Origin: Gemmataceae bacterium
GTDB lineage: Bacteria > Planctomycetota > Planctomycetia > Gemmatales > Gemmataceae
Reading direction: 5' to 3'
NCBI GenBank assembly: GCA_017853285.1
Contig: JAFMJU010000185.1
Coordinates: 1 to 7,681, forward strand
Length of the DNA: 7,681 nucleotides
Below are positions 6,209 through 7,681 of this stretch, in pieces. A program made the translations under genes and the position numbers. Positions within the stretch are counted from its first letter, which is position 1. Every line of letters starts with the position of its first letter. The notes below the pieces were generated by a model that made no database searches, was not told the DNA's origin, and saw nothing but the letters and a program-made list of their open reading frames with translations.

Positions 6209-7681
6209 ATGTGCCCGCGTCCGTTCACACTGCTTGCCATCGTGGTGGCCTGGGCTTGCCCAGCCATGGCCCAGGTGGATCCTTCCAAACTCACCATCGA
6301 TCGCATTTTCCACACTGGCGATTTCAAGGCCGGCTTCGAGCGCTCACCCCGCTGGCTCGATGCCACCACCGCCACCCAGTTGGAACCTAGCGTCAATCAC
6401 AAGGGCTTCCATGACCTGATCCGCATCAACCCGGTCACGGGGGAAAAATCCACGCTGGTGCCCGCCGAAAAGCTGGTGCCAACCGGCGCCAAGGATCCTT
6501 TGCGGGTGGCCGGCTACAGTTTCTCCAAAGCCCAAACCCACCTTTTGGTGTTCACCAACACCGTGAAGGTTTGGCGGCAGGACACCCGGGGAGACTACTG
6601 GGTGCTGGAGATCGCCTCCGGAAAACTCAACCGGCTTGGCGGTAACGCCAAGCCGTCCACGCTCATGTTTGCCAAATTCTCACCCGACGGCCAAACCGTC
6701 GGCTATGTGCGCGACAACAACCTGTGGGTTGAGAAGGTTTCCGGCGGGGGCCAACCCGTACCCCTCACCCAGGATGGGAAAGTGGGGGGTGATGACGAGG
6801 TCGTCAATGGCACCTTCGATTGGGTCTATGAGGAAGAATTCGACTGCCGCGACGGTTGGCGCTGGAACCCTGACAGCAAGTCCATCGCCTATTGGCAACT
6901 GGATACCCGCGGCGTGCCACGCTTCACCCTGGTGAACCAGACCGATGGTAAGTACCAGAAACTCTCCACCTTCGCCTATCCCAAGACCGGCGAGCAAAAC
7001 TCCCTCTGCCGCATCGGCGTGGTCGCCGTCGAGGGGGGGGCCACAACCTGGATGAAAGTCCCCGGCGATACCCGCACCGAGGGCTACATCCCGCGCATGG
7101 AATGGGTAAAAACCGGCAAGCAGGTCATCCTCACCCACCTCAACCGTTTGCAGAACACCTGCCAGGTCTTGCTGGCTGATCCGCGAACCGGTGTGGTGAA
7201 ATCCGTTTTTGAAGACCGCGACGAAGCATGGGTGGACGCCGCGGATGAGTCGATGGAATTCCTGGAGGACGGTATCCATTTCACCTGGATCAGCGAGCGC
7301 GATGGCTGGCGTCACCTGTACCTGGTCAACTCGCAAACCGGTGCCATCCGCCAGGTGACCCGGGGCGCGTTCGATACCAAGGCGGTGCTGAAGGTGGATG
7401 AAAAGGCAGGCTTGGTCTACTTCACAGCCTCACCCGGAAGGCCCACCGAACAATACCTTTACCGCATGCCGCTGAACCCGCCCGATAGCTTCGTTTCCCC
7501 CAAACGCCTTACACCGCCGGATCGGACTGGCTGGAACGACTATGTGCTCAACGACCAGGGTGATCAGGCCGTGTGGACTCATTCGGCCTTCGGGGTGCCT
7601 CCTTCCACCGCCCTGGTCGATGTGAGGAACCATCAGGTCCTGAAGGTGGTGAACGACAGCGCCAAATTCAAGGAAACCCTG
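6209..7681 (+). CDS. Dipeptidyl peptidase IV-type serine peptidase (S9B), 3' end outside window
   Basis: Open for 491 codons to the window edge with no stop, so the gene is partial. Residues 1-21 are a signal peptide, likely cut at AMA|QVD, so the enzyme is exported. The rest matches the DPP IV N-terminal beta-propeller (DPPIV_N). The signature is DWVYEEEF at 204-211: Glu209 and Glu210 align with human DPP4 Glu205/Glu206, which hold the substrate's free N-terminus, and Arg123 in VWRQD aligns with human Arg125. Further similarity includes FAYPKTGEQN (255-264), ISERDGWRHLYLVN and the closing VVNDSAKFKETL, which matches the region just before the human hydrolase domain. Family members remove Xaa-Pro or Xaa-Ala dipeptides from peptide N-termini. 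The alpha/beta-hydrolase domain with the Ser-Asp-His triad should lie beyond 7681 (about 250 more residues expected), so catalytic competence cannot be judged. A run of eight G (7033-7040) encodes part of E-G-G-A in the intact frame. Confidence 0.93.
   Translation, partial: MCPRPFTLLAIVVAWACPAMAQVDPSKLTIDRIFHTGDFKAGFERSPRWLDATTATQLEPSVNHKGFHDLIRINPVTGEKSTLVPAEKLVPTGAKDPLRVAGYSFSKAQTHLLVFTNTVKVWRQDTRGDYWVLEIASGKLNRLGGNAKPSTLMFAKFSPDGQTVGYVRDNNLWVEKVSGGGQPVPLTQDGKVGGDDEVVNGTFDWVYEEEFDCRDGWRWNPDSKSIAYWQLDTRGVPRFTLVNQTDGKYQKLSTFAYPKTGEQNSLCRIGVVAVEGGATTWMKVPGDTRTEGYIPRMEWVKTGKQVILTHLNRLQNTCQVLLADPRTGVVKSVFEDRDEAWVDAADESMEFLEDGIHFTWISERDGWRHLYLVNSQTGAIRQVTRGAFDTKAVLKVDEKAGLVYFTASPGRPTEQYLYRMPLNPPDSFVSPKRLTPPDRTGWNDYVLNDQGDQAVWTHSAFGVPPSTALVDVRNHQVLKVVNDSAKFKETL

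Noticed and set aside
6251..6262. Possible lipoprotein cysteine (Cys17) in the DPP IV signal peptide
   Set aside because: The residues before it (A-W-A) do not fit the lipobox, and a standard signal peptidase I site (AMA|Q) follows directly.
6680..7336. 218-codon open frame on the minus strand
   Set aside because: It lies wholly antisense to the DPP IV gene, whose frame shows clear family motifs. Long antisense frames are common in GC-rich genes, and its sequence resembles no family I know.
1..7681. CRISPR arrays, tRNA or rRNA genes, insertion sequences, attachment sites
   Set aside because: No regularly spaced repeats, tRNA or rRNA sequence, transposase frames or terminal inverted repeats with target duplications were seen.

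Overview
The window looks like chromosomal DNA of a planctomycete, most likely of the Gemmata-type lineage (Gemmataceae). Three things point there: a protein opening with the TIGR02996 'repeat-companion' motif (PRLVYADWLEER) followed by leucine-rich repeats, which is a hallmark of that group; a multi-heme cytochrome c carrying a PA14 domain, paired with a sorbosone-dehydrogenase-like beta-propeller, a combination abundant in Planctomycetes and Verrucomicrobia; and GC-rich sequence. The assignment rests on protein-family character only. No RNA gene, mobile element, CRISPR array or integration scar was seen.

Layout: (1) 83-1666, plus strand: cytoplasmic TIGR02996/LRR protein. (2) 1650-3209, minus strand: secreted six-bladed-propeller protein resembling PQQ/sorbosone dehydrogenases. 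It is convergent with gene 1, and the two coding regions overlap tail to tail by 17 bp. (3) 3264-5966, minus strand: exported 900-residue protein with five CxxCH heme sites, a PA14 domain between hemes 2 and 3, and a C-terminal domain I do not recognise. It lies 54 bp upstream of gene 2 on the same strand, so the two probably form an operon. (4) 5967-6208: a 242-bp divergent regulatory region with several inverted repeats. (5) 6209 to the window end, plus strand: the secretory signal and beta-propeller half of a dipeptidyl peptidase IV-type serine peptidase (family S9B), cut off by the window just before its catalytic domain.

How they may work together: genes 3 and 2 look like a periplasmic oxidation module in which the propeller protein would oxidise a sugar-like substrate (or bind one) and the pentaheme protein would take the electrons; the PA14 domain suggests carbohydrate binding. 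In many relatives the propeller and heme domains are fused, whereas here they are separate genes. The peptidase is transcribed in the opposite direction from the same intergenic region, so shared regulation is possible but unproven. Gene 1 appears functionally unrelated.

The most unusual non-coding signal is in the peptidase leader: 6138-6178 can fold as a closed three-way junction, and one of its arms (GGTTTG) can alternatively pair with CAAACC directly beside the peptidase Shine-Dalgarno. This would suit a switch-like control of translation, but it was found by eye and could be chance.
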